The position numbers and the translations under genes are program-made. Positions 35,420 to 44,226 of a stretch of DNA of 46,764 bases are shown piece by piece. Each line of letters opens with the position of its first letter. Within the stretch, counting starts at the first letter, position 1. Source of the DNA: Nodosilinea foveolarum (GTDB taxonomy: Bacteria; Cyanobacteriota; Cyanobacteriia; Phormidesmidales; Phormidesmidaceae). The stretch is taken from contig QBMC01000015.1 of the NCBI GenBank assembly GCA_003242035.1, positions 1 through 46,764 of the forward strand. The letters are read 5' to 3'. A model generated the notes under the pieces. It had not been told where the DNA came from. It did no database searches and worked only from the letters and a program-made list of their open reading frames with translations.

Positions 35420-36532
35420 GATCTAAAACTTCCGACTTCTGACTCTCCTTTGCGGTCTTTGCAAGCAGGCCGCTGGTTTAAGCTGATTTGCGGCGCGAGC
35501 TACCAGTCACTTCCAGCAGTCAGGAACTTGGCGCTGGCTTATGCATTGGCGGGCGCTGACTGTATTGATGTGGCTGCCGATCCAGCAGTTGTGGCGGCGG
35601 CTAAAGAAGGATTGAGCGCAGCGACTCAGTTAGCATCGACTGGCGACTTTTCTGATCTCTCTCGGCCCTGGCTCATGGTGAGTATGAGTGCTGGGGAAGA
35701 TCCCCATTTTCGCAAAGCTTGGTTTGACCCAGCGATTTGTCCGGCTGATTGTCCGCGCCCCTGCGAGCGGATTTGTCCGGCAGCGGCGATTAATATGTCT
35801 GGGGTTGTGCGCGATCGCTGCTATGGCTGCGGTCGATGTTTGCCGGTGTGTCCGTTGGGTTTGATTGAGGCGCGATCGCACCCCACTACGATTGATGCGA
35901 TCGCCCAACAAACGCTCGCCCAGGTAGACGCACTAGAAATTCATACCCATGTGGGTCAGTTAGACGAATTTGCTCAGCTTTGGGACAAGATTGAACCTTG
36001 GACGAGACATCTGAAACTAATTTCGGTGAGCTGTCCGGATGGGGAAGGGTATTTGGAGTTTGGGCGATCGCTCCAAAAAATAATCCGGGCGAATATTAGC
36101 GATATCCGCCCCCTGGTAATGTGGCAGACAGACGGACGGCCCATGAGCGGTGATATTGGAAAAGGGACGACTCACGCGGCGATCGCCCTGGCTCAAAAAG
36201 TCTTGAATTCAGATATTGAAGGCTATGTACAGCTAGCTGGTGGTACAAACCAGTACACCGTCCCTAAGTTGAATGCGCTAGGCTTATTGCACAGTCGTCC
36301 TTACGTCTGTCCACCGAACCGTCCTTTGGGCGAAAAGGCTGATTCCTTTGTGGAGATAGCGCGATCGCGTAAAGTCTCTGGGATCGCCTACGGTAGCTTT
36401 GCTCGTAGCTTATTAATACCAACTATAGAGCAAACCCTTTATCTTGAAGAAGTCCCTCAACAACTGCGGACTGCTGTGGATCTCGCTAAATCCTTAGTCG
36501 ATCCTCTCAAGCGCTCTGCATTCTCGGGATAG
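35408..36532 (+). CDS. ldpA: Circadian-input iron-sulfur protein LdpA
   Basis: LdpA senses redox state and adjusts the period of the KaiC clock with light intensity in Synechococcus. The product (374 residues from GTG 35408) has GRWFKLICGASYQSLPAVRNLALAY and GADCIDVAADPAV. It then has two cysteine clusters for 4Fe-4S centres: CPADCPRPCERICP and CYGCGRCLPVCP. The start is uncertain. GTG 35408 lies in a hairpin loop and has poor ribosome binding site spacing, while TTG codons at residues 15 and 18 would give an N terminus closer to that of relatives. It follows ndhN by 24 nt, so they are probably cotranscribed. Confidence 0.9.
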   Translation: MKTSDLKLPTSDSPLRSLQAGRWFKLICGASYQSLPAVRNLALAYALAGADCIDVAADPAVVAAAKEGLSAATQLASTGDFSDLSRPWLMVSMSAGEDPHFRKAWFDPAICPADCPRPCERICPAAAINMSGVVRDRCYGCGRCLPVCPLGLIEARSHPTTIDAIAQQTLAQVDALEIHTHVGQLDEFAQLWDKIEPWTRHLKLISVSCPDGEGYLEFGRSLQKIIRANISDIRPLVMWQTDGRPMSGDIGKGTTHAAIALAQKVLNSDIEGYVQLAGGTNQYTVPKLNALGLLHSRPYVCPPNRPLGEKADSFVEIARSRKVSGIAYGSFARSLLIPTIEQTLYLEEVPQQLRTAVDLAKSLVDPLKRSAFSG

Positions 36533-36628
36533 TTCACTCTTTCAGTGCACCTAGCCAGCCCCTTATAGAAATCCATCGAAACAACTGCCGGGTCGCACTC
36601 CCCGTCCTTTCGTTTATTTCCCACCTTT

Positions 36629-38521
36629 ATGCAGAGCTTTGACGACAACTTGTTTGAAAGTGTCCCTGCGGCGAAGCCCCCTACGGTTTCCACTGAACAC
36701 AAGACAGTGCCCCCTGTCAAAGTAGAAACGTCCGAAGTAACCGACGACCTGCCTCAGCTTTTAGCAGTCCTGCCCGAGTCCATTCGCGGCAAGCTCACCG
36801 ACCATCCCAATCAATACAAGCTGATTGAAGTGATTATGGATTTGGGCCGTCCCCCAGAGGCCCGATTCTCCGATGCGGTTGAATATCTTTCGGAAACGCC
36901 CGTTACCAAAGCCGATTTGGAATATTGCGTGGGCAGAGTCGGTCACTTTGGTGGCGATAACCGGGCGGGATTGGAGAAAACATTGCACCGAATTAGTGCG
37001 ATGCGTAACCGGTTGGGCGAAATTATTGGCCTCACCTGCCGCGTGGGTCGAGCCGTCTTTGGCACCATCAGCATGATTCGAGATCTGGTGGAAACCGGGG
37101 AGTCGATTCTGATGTTGGGTCGTCCTGGTGTGGGTAAGACGACGGCGCTGCGAGAGATTGCGCGGGTGCTGGCAGACGACCTGATGAAACGCGTCGTGAT
37201 TATCGACACTTCAAATGAAATTGCGGGCGACAGCGATATTCCTCACCCGGCGATTGGTCGAGCGCGGCGGATGCAGGTGGCTAGGCCCGAACTGCAACAT
37301 CAGGTGATGATTGAGGCGGTGGAGAACCACATGCCGGAAGTCATTGTGATTGATGAGATTGGCACTGAGCTAGAGGCACTAGCGGCTCGGACGATTGCTG
37401 AGCGTGGCGTACAGCTAGTCGGAACGGCTCACGGTAATCGACTGGAGAACTTGATTAAGAACCCGACGCTTTCTGACTTGGTGGGCGGTATTCAATCGGT
37501 GACTTTAGGTGATGACGAAGCGCGGCGTCGGGGCAGTCAAAAAAGCGTATTAGAACGCAAGGCTCCCCCAACGTTTGGTATTGCCGTAGAGATGCTAGAG
37601 CGTCAGCGGTGGGTGGTACATGAAGATGTGTCCGACACTGTGGACGATTTGCTGCGCGGGCGAGTGCCTGGTCAGCAGGTGCGCGAGCTAGGCGAAGACA
37701 ATAAGGTAATCGTGACGAACGAGCTGCCTAGTCAGTCTGGGTTAGCGACTGCTGCGATGCGCTCGGATCACAAGGGGCGATTGAATGCCGGAAACTTGCG
37801 ACCTGTCGGTACGAATACGGCGAGTCCCGGTGGCTGGCGTACGTCGGGGCAGATGAATCCGCTTGGCTCTGATGTCTTCGGGAAGAAAAAGCGGGCGAGT
37901 CGGCCTTCTTTACTACAGCAAGACGAGCGCCAGAGTTTTCAGTCTTTGCTTGACGATTCGTTGGGAAAACTGGCGATCCCTTCTACGGCGCAGGAGCCAG
38001 AAGAATTTGACCCGGATGCGACTTCAATCTATGCCTATGGTATTAGCCGTCAGCAGTTAGACCATGTAGTGAGTACGCTGTCTTTGCCGGTGCGGTTTAC
38101 GAAGGATTTGGGGTCGGCGGATGCGGTTTTGGCGTTGCGATCGCACATCAAAAATCATTCCAAGCTCAAAGACGTGGCCCAAGCTCGGCAGATTCCGGTT
38201 TATGCGGTGAAGTCGAATAGCATTCCGCAAATTACGAGATCGCTCCGCCGCCTGCTAGATCTTGATGACGACGACATGGCTGCTGAAGCTATCAATCTGG
38301 AACTGTTTTCTCGCAGCGGCGCGAATGATGAATTGGAAGCTTTGGAAGAGGCACGGTTAGCTGTGGAGCAAATTGTGATTCCGAAGAGTCAGCCGGTGGA
38401 ATTGTTGCCGCGATCGCCCAAAATTCGAAAAATGCAGCATGAGCTAGCCGAGCACTACCGACTCAAGTCTTTGAGCTTTGGCGACGAACCCAACCGGCGC
38501 TTAAGAATCTACCCAGCCTGA
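36629..38521 (+). CDS. R3H-domain AAA ATPase, Ycf45-like
   Basis: The 630-residue product belongs to the Ycf45 / R3H ATPase family of cyanobacteria and some plastids. The ATPase part, SpoIIIAA-like, spans about residues 115-330. It has Walker A GRPGVGKTT, Walker B VIVIDEIGTE and sensor-like VGTAHG. A long polar linker follows (about 365-445). The C-terminal third carries a domain around 460-535 and the R3H motif at the end (RKMQHELAEHYRLKSLSFG), which binds single-stranded nucleic acid. The exact role is not known. Genes for this family commonly sit near ldpA and ndhN in cyanobacteria, as I recall. psb27 follows after 98 nt. Confidence 0.87.
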   Translation: MQSFDDNLFESVPAAKPPTVSTEHKTVPPVKVETSEVTDDLPQLLAVLPESIRGKLTDHPNQYKLIEVIMDLGRPPEARFSDAVEYLSETPVTKADLEYCVGRVGHFGGDNRAGLEKTLHRISAMRNRLGEIIGLTCRVGRAVFGTISMIRDLVETGESILMLGRPGVGKTTALREIARVLADDLMKRVVIIDTSNEIAGDSDIPHPAIGRARRMQVARPELQHQVMIEAVENHMPEVIVIDEIGTELEALAARTIAERGVQLVGTAHGNRLENLIKNPTLSDLVGGIQSVTLGDDEARRRGSQKSVLERKAPPTFGIAVEMLERQRWVVHEDVSDTVDDLLRGRVPGQQVRELGEDNKVIVTNELPSQSGLATAAMRSDHKGRLNAGNLRPVGTNTASPGGWRTSGQMNPLGSDVFGKKKRASRPSLLQQDERQSFQSLLDDSLGKLAIPSTAQEPEEFDPDATSIYAYGISRQQLDHVVSTLSLPVRFTKDLGSADAVLALRSHIKNHSKLKDVAQARQIPVYAVKSNSIPQITRSLRRLLDLDDDDMAAEAINLELFSRSGANDELEALEEARLAVEQIVIPKSQPVELLPRSPKIRKMQHELAEHYRLKSLSFGDEPNRRLRIYPA

Positions 38522-38619
38522 TCCCCATCTCTGGCTTATCCCTCTGTCGGGGCTATTTTGTGAGTCCCGCAGCGAGATAAGATGTCACGGACTCTAAACT
38601 CCCAAAAAAAAAGAGAACT

Positions 38620-39027
38620 ATGAGAAAATTATTGTCTCGCCTGTTTGCGCTCATGCTAGTCGCTACAATCGGACTTACTGGCTGTAGTGCGATTGGTACG
38701 CCCACCGACGGTCTCAGCGGTAGCTATCAAGACGACACCATTGCACTAATCGACAGCCTCAGAGAATCCATCGCCCTCCCTACCGACGCCCCGAACAAAG
38801 TCGAACTTCAGGCCGAAGCCAAGCAAAGAATTAACGACTTTGCTTCTCGCTACCGCCGCGATGGAAACATTGCTAACCTAAGTTCATTTGCAACCATGCG
38901 CACCGCGCTCAATGCCTTAGCCGGTCACTACAGCTCCTACCCCAACCGTCCGGTTCCTCAGAAGCTACAAGATCGCTTAGAGCAGGAATTTAAGCAGGTT
39001 GAAGGCGCACTCCGAAGGGGCACATAG
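38620..39027 (+). CDS. psb27: Photosystem II assembly lipoprotein Psb27
   Basis: Psb27 is a lumenal lipoprotein that binds CP43 in immature photosystem II and helps assembly and repair of the manganese cluster. The 135-residue chain has a signal peptide with lipobox LTGC (Cys22). The four-helix domain follows, with segments matching Synechocystis Psb27 from memory: DTIALIDSLRESIALP, NDFASRYRR, SFATMRTALNALAGHYSSY and RPVPQKLQDRL. An AGAGA before the ATG is a modest ribosome binding site. A strong hairpin (39062-39102) lies 35 nt after the stop. Confidence 0.92.
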   Translation: MRKLLSRLFALMLVATIGLTGCSAIGTPTDGLSGSYQDDTIALIDSLRESIALPTDAPNKVELQAEAKQRINDFASRYRRDGNIANLSSFATMRTALNALAGHYSSYPNRPVPQKLQDRLEQEFKQVEGALRRGT

Positions 39028-39061
39028 ACGACACGTTATCTGAGAGACGCCCGAAAATCTT

Positions 39062-39102
39062 GAAGATCTATGGAACTTGATTTGCCGGTTCCATAGATCT
39101 TC
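39062..39102. terminator. Perfect 15-bp hairpin between psb27 and rpmJ
   Basis: GAAGATCTATGGAAC (39062-39076) pairs perfectly with GTTCCATAGATCTTC (39088-39102) across an 11-nt loop. No T run follows. It may stop psb27 transcripts or fold in the rpmJ leader. It also lies where I place the right end of the inversion. Confidence 0.6.
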
Positions 39103-39145
39103 TGATACGATAACCATTCTGTGAGTAAATAGGAAATTTTAGGGC

Positions 39146-39259
39146 ATGAAAGTTCGCGCATCTGTTCGAAGAATGTGTGAAAAGTGCCGAGTTATCCGCC
39201 GCCGTGGTCGGGTAATGGTCATTTGCACTAATCCCAAGCATAAGCAGCGCCAGGGTTAG
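39146..39259 (+). CDS. rpmJ: Ribosomal protein L36
   Basis: L36 is the smallest 50S protein. The 37-residue chain begins [20 protein letters not shown] and keeps the zinc ligands Cys11, Cys14, Cys27 and His32 (CEKC, CTNPKH). AGGG precedes the ATG. It is the first gene of the rightward ribosomal unit. In most cyanobacteria it follows infA, which here lies 17 kb away on the other strand. Confidence 0.97.
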   Translation: MKVRASVRRMCEKCRVIRRRGRVMVICTNPKHKQRQG

Positions 39260-39310
39260 AGCTAACAGCACTACACAACATTATTAACGGGAAACGAGGG
39301 AGAAACATCG

Positions 39311-39688
39311 GTGGCACGAATTGCAGGCGTTGACCTGCCAAGAGACAAGCGTATTGAAATTGGTTTGACCTACATCTACGGTGTGGGCCTTAGCCGGTCT
39401 CATGAAGTCCTTAAGAAAACGGGCGTCAACCCTGACATCCGCGTCAAGGATCTCGAAGACGCTGACGTAATTAAGCTAAGAGAAACCGTCGAAAGCTATC
39501 TGATTGAAGGTGACCTTCGCCGTCAGATAAACATGAACATCAAGCGACTGATTGATATCGGTTGCTATAGAGGTCGTCGTCATCGATTGGGCTTGCCCGT
39601 TCGCGGTCAGCGAACCCGCACCAATAGCCGCACCCGTCGCAGCGGCAAGCGAACCATTGCAGGTAAGAAGAAGCCGCCTCGTAAGTAG
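39311..39688 (+). CDS. rpsM: Ribosomal protein S13
   Basis: S13 contacts the P-site tRNA and links the subunits. The 125-residue chain begins [21 protein letters not shown] and has [21 protein letters not shown] and a basic tail. The start is GTG 39311 behind GGGAG. It lies 51 nt after rpmJ. Unusually, 342 nt separate it from rpsK. Confidence 0.97.
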   Translation: MARIAGVDLPRDKRIEIGLTYIYGVGLSRSHEVLKKTGVNPDIRVKDLEDADVIKLRETVESYLIEGDLRRQINMNIKRLIDIGCYRGRRHRLGLPVRGQRTRTNSRTRRSGKRTIAGKKKPPRK

Positions 39689-40030
39689 CTTTGAAAGTCA
39701 GCTTGGCTGCGCAGATTTTGGCTCAATGCCAGCTTGAAGGCGCGGTCTACTGTGAGCAATCCTCCGCGAGAGTGGAGGTGCCATCGCAGATGCTGACTGA
39801 TTGCAACGCGCACTGATGTAAGTCGGTTCGCGTTTTTGTATGGGCGCGCAGACTGAAAAACTGCTCTAAAACCGCTCTGAGAACCGTAGTTTGCAGCCTG
39901 ATTTTGCTAAATCCTTTTGGTGAATTTCAGTTTTTGGGTAATTTGCCTTTCGAAAGGGCTTGCAGCTAAATAACTACATATCATCTAACCCTTTGAACAA
40001 GCTAACTAGGAATAACGCTAACTTAGAATT
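39689..40030 (+). other. 342-nt gap between rpsM and rpsK with terminator-like hairpin
   Basis: These genes are normally close together. Here the gap holds CCTCC/GGAGG (39761-39778), a stem AACGCG/CGCGTT (39805-39810 with 39839-39844) followed by TTT, and the palindrome CCTTTCGAAAGG (39946-39957). The second element could end transcription after rpsM, so rpsK and rpoA may have their own promoter here. No credible gene is visible. Confidence 0.5.
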
Positions 40031-40423
40031 ATGGCAAAACCAGTCAGAAAAACGGGTCCCCGTAAGCAAAAGAAAAATATTCCTAACGGAGTCGCTCACA
40101 TTCAGTCCACCTTCAACAACACGATTGTTACCATTACCGATGCCACTGGTAACGCGGTTTCGTGGGCTTCTGCGGGTTCTAGCGGATTCAAGGGGGCTAA
40201 AAAAGGAACGCCTTTCGCAGCGCAAACGGCTGCTGATAGTGCTGCTCGTCGGGCAATGGATCAAGGGATGCGTCAGTGCGAAGTGCAAGTTAGCGGGCCG
40301 GGTTCGGGTCGTGAGACAGCGATTCGAGCTTTGCAAGGCGCAGGTTTAGAAATTACGTTGATTCGGGATGTTACGCCAATCCCTCACAACGGTTGTCGTC
40401 CTCCGAAGCGTCGCCGTGTGTAA
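40031..40423 (+). CDS. rpsK: Ribosomal protein S11
   Basis: S11 lies on the 30S platform near the mRNA exit. The 130-residue chain has [20 protein letters not shown] and ends with [21 protein letters not shown]. It precedes rpoA by 70 nt. Confidence 0.97.
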   Translation: MAKPVRKTGPRKQKKNIPNGVAHIQSTFNNTIVTITDATGNAVSWASAGSSGFKGAKKGTPFAAQTAADSAARRAMDQGMRQCEVQVSGPGSGRETAIRALQGAGLEITLIRDVTPIPHNGCRPPKRRRV

Positions 40424-40493
40424 CTTCACTTAGTTTTTGACAACGTAATCTTAAAGATCCAAAGCAAAAAGACCAGAGCAACGAGGTGAGTGA

Positions 40494-41441
40494 ATGGCAC
40501 AATTTCAAGTTAACTGCGTAGAGTCCATTGTTGAAGACGACCAGAGCCAATACAGCCGCTTTATCATTGAGCCGTTGGGTCGCAGTCAGGGCACGACGGT
40601 GGGTAATGCGCTCCGCCGGGTCTTGCTGTCCAACCTAGAAGGGACAGCCGTAACCGCTGTGCGGATTGCGGGTGCAAGCCATGAGTTTTCTACTATTCCA
40701 GGCGTTAGAGAAGATGTTTTAGACATTTTGCTCAACATGAAGGAGACAGTGTTCAAGAGCTATTCATCGCAGCCGCAAATTGGCCGCATGATGGTGCAAG
40801 GGCCAGCTAGAGTGACGGCTGCTAACTTCGACTTGCCTTCTGAGGTGGATTTGATCAGCGCCGATCAGTACATTGCGTCTGTCGCAGCGGGTAATACGCT
40901 GGAAATGGAGTTTCGCATCGAGCAGGGCAAAGGCTATCGCGCCATTGACCGCAGCCGTGAGGAAACAGGCGGCGTTGACTTCATGCAGGTTGACGCGGTC
41001 TTTATGCCAGTGCGGAAGGTCAACTACAGCGTTGAGAACTTCATCGACCCTGAGGGCAATCCTAAAGATCGCCTCGTGATGGAGATCTGGACAAATGGGA
41101 GCCTGACGGCTCAACAGGCTATGAGTGAAGCGGCGGCTTTACTAGTAGACATGTTCAATCCACTGAAGGATGTCACGCTTGAGCCTAAGCGCGATGAGGA
41201 CGTGAAGGAAGAAGATCCGACTTATCAGATTCCGATTGAGGAATTACAACTGTCGGTTCGCGCTTACAACTGCTTGAAGCGAGCGCAAATTAACGCGGTT
41301 TCAGATTTGTTGGACTACAGTCAGGAAGATCTGCTGGAGATCAAGAACTTTGGTCAGAAGTCTGCTGAGGAAGTAGTCGAGGCGTTGCAAATTCACTTAG
41401 GCATCATGCTGCCTTTGGAGAAACCAGCGAAGTCTGTTTAA
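40494..41441 (+). CDS. rpoA: RNA polymerase alpha subunit
   Basis: The alpha subunit dimerises to nucleate RNA polymerase and contacts regulators. The 315-residue chain has the N-terminal domain with SRFIIEPLGRSQGTTVGNALRRVLLSNLEG. An acidic linker around residue 235 leads to the C-terminal domain, with LQLSVRAYNCLKRAQINAVSDLL and LLEIKNFGQKSAEEV, which binds UP-element DNA. AGGTGAG precedes the ATG. A hairpin follows before rplQ. Confidence 0.97.
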   Translation: MAQFQVNCVESIVEDDQSQYSRFIIEPLGRSQGTTVGNALRRVLLSNLEGTAVTAVRIAGASHEFSTIPGVREDVLDILLNMKETVFKSYSSQPQIGRMMVQGPARVTAANFDLPSEVDLISADQYIASVAAGNTLEMEFRIEQGKGYRAIDRSREETGGVDFMQVDAVFMPVRKVNYSVENFIDPEGNPKDRLVMEIWTNGSLTAQQAMSEAAALLVDMFNPLKDVTLEPKRDEDVKEEDPTYQIPIEELQLSVRAYNCLKRAQINAVSDLLDYSQEDLLEIKNFGQKSAEEVVEALQIHLGIMLPLEKPAKSV

Positions 41442-41446
41442 TAACA

Positions 41447-41476
41447 AAGCCCTTGTCTTACTGAAGATGAGGGCTT
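41447..41476 (+). terminator. Hairpin between rpoA and rplQ
   Basis: AAGCCCT (41447-41453) pairs with AGGGCTT (41470-41476), and AAC/GTT outside can extend it with a bulge. TTTATTTT lies about 8 nt further. It may be an attenuator or partial terminator reducing rplQ readthrough, or an RNA processing site. Confidence 0.5.
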
Positions 41477-41518
41477 CGTTACGCTTTATTTTCAAGACAA
41501 TTACAAAGGAGAAAGAAC

Positions 41519-41869
41519 ATGCGACATGGACGTCGTGTACCGAAGCTGGGCAAAGCTGCTGACCAGCGAAAGGCATTGTTGAGATCGCTCACTACTGAGC
41601 TAATTCGTAATGGCCGAATCAAAACAACTGAAGTGCGAGCTAAAGCAGTTCGTTCTAAAGTTGAACGAATGGTTACCCTAGCTAAAGATGGCTCGCTTTC
41701 TGCGCGTCGTAAGGCGTTGGGATACATCTATGACAAGCAGCTAGTTCACGCTTTGTTCGAAGGTGCTGCTGAGCGCTACGCTGATCGCAACGGTGGCTAC
41801 ACTCGCATTGTTCGTACCGTTAGCCGTCGCGGTGACAATGCTCGCATGGCTATCATTGAGCTGACCTAA
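41519..41869 (+). CDS. rplQ: Ribosomal protein L17
   Basis: L17 lies near the peptide exit site. The 116-residue chain begins [20 protein letters not shown] and has [19 protein letters not shown] and [26 protein letters not shown] precedes the ATG. truA follows after 10 nt. Confidence 0.97.
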   Translation: MRHGRRVPKLGKAADQRKALLRSLTTELIRNGRIKTTEVRAKAVRSKVERMVTLAKDGSLSARRKALGYIYDKQLVHALFEGAAERYADRNGGYTRIVRTVSRRGDNARMAIIELT

Positions 41870-41879
41870 TTTAGCTTTG

Positions 41880-42782
41880 ATGCCTAAACGTGCTTCCAAG
41901 CTCTCTGCGCAGTTGATGAACTTACCTAAAAACAAGCGGCAAGTCCATCGAGTAGCTATGGTGGTGCAGTATAAGGGCACTGCATTCCATGGCTGGCAAC
42001 GGCAGCGAACGGAGCGAACGGTACAGTCTGAGATTGAGGATGCGATCGCCTCAATCACCAACAACCAACCTACCGTGCACGGTGCAGGCCGTACGGACAC
42101 GGGAGTTCACGCAGCGGCTCAGGTCGCCCACTTTGTCGCTCCTAAGGTCATTCCCGCTGAGCGATGGGCCGCTATCCTCAACGACCGACTGCCAGAGGAC
42201 ATCGTTATTCGAGCGTCTGCGGCGGTGGCCGACGACTGGCACGCCCAGTTCTCAGCCGAGTGGCGGCGCTACCGATATACCTTCTATACCGGTAGCTATC
42301 CGAATTTATTTGTGGCTCCTTATGTCTGGCATTACTATTATCAGCCGCTGGACGCAGCGCTAATGGACTCGGCGCTACGGCCCCTATTGGGTTATCATAA
42401 TTTGGCCGCATTTCATCGGGCGGGGTCGGATCGGGCGCATTCTTGGGTGGAAGTTCAAGCTGCGAGGTGCGATCGCCAAGGTTCGTTTGTGCAGGTCGAA
42501 TTGCAGGCAAAAGGCTTTCTGTACGGCATGGTGCGGTTGGTCACGGGGCTAATTGTTCAGGTGGGGCAAGGTCAACTTCAACCCGCCGAATTTACCCATC
42601 TCTGGCGACAGCAGCGCCGCGATTTGGTAAAATATTCAGCTCCCCCCCAAGGACTTTGTTTGCTGCGGGTGGGCTATGCAGATTTTCCCTTCTCTCCTGA
42701 GGCTTGGGTCGATACTCAACCTGAGTTTTTACTGACTTCTGACTTTTCTAACTGGCGAGATCCCGTTAGCGAAGCAAATTAA
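41880..42782 (+). CDS. truA: tRNA pseudouridine synthase A
   Basis: TruA makes pseudouridine at positions 38-40 in tRNA anticodon arms. The 300-residue chain has VVQYKGTAFHGWQRQ, the catalytic aspartate in GAGRTDTGVHA (with the Arg before it), and LVTGLIVQVGQGQL near the end. I chose ATG 41880. A TTG at 41877 directly before it is possible but less likely. The N terminus is longer than in E. coli. The order rplQ-truA-rplM is the usual cyanobacterial one. Confidence 0.95.
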   Translation: MPKRASKLSAQLMNLPKNKRQVHRVAMVVQYKGTAFHGWQRQRTERTVQSEIEDAIASITNNQPTVHGAGRTDTGVHAAAQVAHFVAPKVIPAERWAAILNDRLPEDIVIRASAAVADDWHAQFSAEWRRYRYTFYTGSYPNLFVAPYVWHYYYQPLDAALMDSALRPLLGYHNLAAFHRAGSDRAHSWVEVQAARCDRQGSFVQVELQAKGFLYGMVRLVTGLIVQVGQGQLQPAEFTHLWRQQRRDLVKYSAPPQGLCLLRVGYADFPFSPEAWVDTQPEFLLTSDFSNWRDPVSEAN

Positions 42783-42786
42783 GTAA

Positions 42787-42835
42787 AAGACTGGGTTAAA
42801 GCCACTCCTCAGTCTTGTTACTCCTTTTTAGAGTA
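42787..42835 (+). terminator. Double hairpin between truA and rplM
   Basis: AAGACTG (42787-42793) pairs with CAGTCTT (42810-42816). A second stem TACTC/GAGTA (42819-42823 with 42831-42835) encloses a T-rich loop. The pair may be a partial terminator or leader structure before rplM. Confidence 0.45.
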
Positions 42836-42913
42836 GGAAAAGCAAGCGCCACGGAAGACATTTCCTGCTCTCATTAACATCCTTTTCATTTCACGAAGAT
42901 TACGGTATCCGCT

Positions 42914-43369
42914 ATGTCTACAAAAACTGCCCTTACTCCGATTAAAGAAATCCAGCGTGATTGGTATGTGGTAGATGCCGCCGACCAGCGTTTGGGTCGG
43001 TTGGCCAGCGAAATTGCGCAGGTCATTAGAGGCAAGAAAAAAGCTAATTACACGCCCAACATGGACGTTGGTGATTTCGTCGTTGTCATCAACGCCGAGA
43101 AAGTAGCTGTAACCGGCAACAAGAACTCTCAAAAGCTTTATCGCCGTCACTCGGGTCGCCCAGGCGGAATGAAAACAGAGACTTTTGACCAGGTAAAGGC
43201 TCGCATTCCTGAGCGGATCATCGAAAAAGCGGTAAAAGGTATGTTGCCGAAGAATTCCTTGGGCCGTCAGCTCTTCACCAAGCTCAAGGTATATGCTGGG
43301 CCTGACCATCCTCATGCTGCGCAAAACCCTGAAACATTGACTATCAACACTATTCCCGGAGGTAACTAA
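42914..43369 (+). CDS. rplM: Ribosomal protein L13
   Basis: L13 is an early 50S assembly protein. The 151-residue chain has [39 protein letters not shown] and [20 protein letters not shown]. It overlaps nothing; rpsI starts 2 nt after its stop, so the pair is coupled. Confidence 0.97.
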   Translation: MSTKTALTPIKEIQRDWYVVDAADQRLGRLASEIAQVIRGKKKANYTPNMDVGDFVVVINAEKVAVTGNKNSQKLYRRHSGRPGGMKTETFDQVKARIPERIIEKAVKGMLPKNSLGRQLFTKLKVYAGPDHPHAAQNPETLTINTIPGGN

Positions 43370-43371
43370 AC

Positions 43372-43776
43372 ATGGCAGATTCTGATCGCGCTGTATATTG
43401 GGGCACTGGCCGCCGTAAGTCCTCAGTCGCTAGGGTTCGCCTGGTGCCTGGTAGCGGCAACCTGACCATTAACAAGAAGCTAGGTAGCGAGTATCTTCAG
43501 GATAATCCTGCCTATCTCACCTCTGCTAAAGCGCCTTTAGAGACGCTAGGGCTAGAGAGTGACTACGACATTTTGGCAACGGTGCATGGCGGTGGACTCA
43601 CCGGTCAGGCAGATTCCATCAAGTTAGGCGTAGCTCGTGCGCTGTGCGAACTCGATCCTGATAATCGGATGCCGCTAAAGACAGAGGGCTATTTAACCCG
43701 CGACCCTCGTCAGAAAGAGCGTAAGAAGTACGGACTGAAGAAAGCGCGTAAGGCACCTCAGTTCTCGAAGCGCTAA
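43372..43776 (+). CDS. rpsI: Ribosomal protein S9
   Basis: S9 reaches the P-site tRNA with its C-terminal Lys-Arg. The 134-residue chain has [39 protein letters not shown] and the end [12 protein letters not shown]. It directly follows rplM. Confidence 0.97.
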   Translation: MADSDRAVYWGTGRRKSSVARVRLVPGSGNLTINKKLGSEYLQDNPAYLTSAKAPLETLGLESDYDILATVHGGGLTGQADSIKLGVARALCELDPDNRMPLKTEGYLTRDPRQKERKKYGLKKARKAPQFSKR

Positions 43777-43830
43777 ATTTTTGACTCCGCTCGAATTTTA
43801 ATCTCTAAGAACATCTCTTTATTTAGAACA

Positions 43831-44088
43831 ATGCCAAAAGCTGACATCCATCCCAAATGGTATCCGGAGGCCCAAGTTTACTGTAACGGTGAACTGGTTA
43901 TGACCGTCGGTTCTACCAAGCCTGAAATGAATATTGACGTGTGGTCGGGCAATCACCCTTTCTACACCGGTACGCAAAAGATTATTGACACGGAAGGTCG
44001 CGTTGAGCGGTTCTTGCGTAAGTACGGCATGTCTACTGAGACTGACGATGCGGGTACTGACGACAAAAAAGCTGACGCTAAGAAGTAG
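43831..44088 (+). CDS. rpmE: Ribosomal protein L31
   Basis: L31 bridges the subunits. The 85-residue chain begins MPKADIHPKWYPEAQVYCNG and has DVWSGNHPFYTGTQKIIDTEGRV split over the middle. It has only one cysteine (Cys18), so it is the zinc-free form. The tail is acidic and lysine-rich. A strong terminator follows. Confidence 0.95.
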   Translation: MPKADIHPKWYPEAQVYCNGELVMTVGSTKPEMNIDVWSGNHPFYTGTQKIIDTEGRVERFLRKYGMSTETDDAGTDDKKADAKK

Positions 44089-44107
44089 CGATCGCTCTCC
44101 CATTAAA

Positions 44108-44167
44108 ATCCGAGTAGCCAATCCCTTTGTTCAATTCAAAGGAGACCGGCTGCTCGGATATTTTTTT
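44108..44167 (+). terminator. Rho-independent terminator between rpmE and prfA
   Basis: ATCCGAGTAGCC (44108-44119) pairs with GGCTGCTCGGAT (44148-44159), with one T-G wobble. An inner CCTTTG/CAAAGG stem (44124-44129 with 44137-44142) folds the loop. ATTTTTTT follows. It should end the ribosomal unit before prfA, unless readthrough supplies prfA. Confidence 0.88.
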
Positions 44168-44226
44168 GGCAAAAACGAGATTTTCTTTAGCAAATTACCT
44201 GCCGGTCGGACGAATCGGCTAAAACA

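Noticed and set aside
39607-39813. A minus-strand 68-residue frame over the end of rpsM
   Set aside because: It is an antisense shadow of rpsM and the following hairpins.
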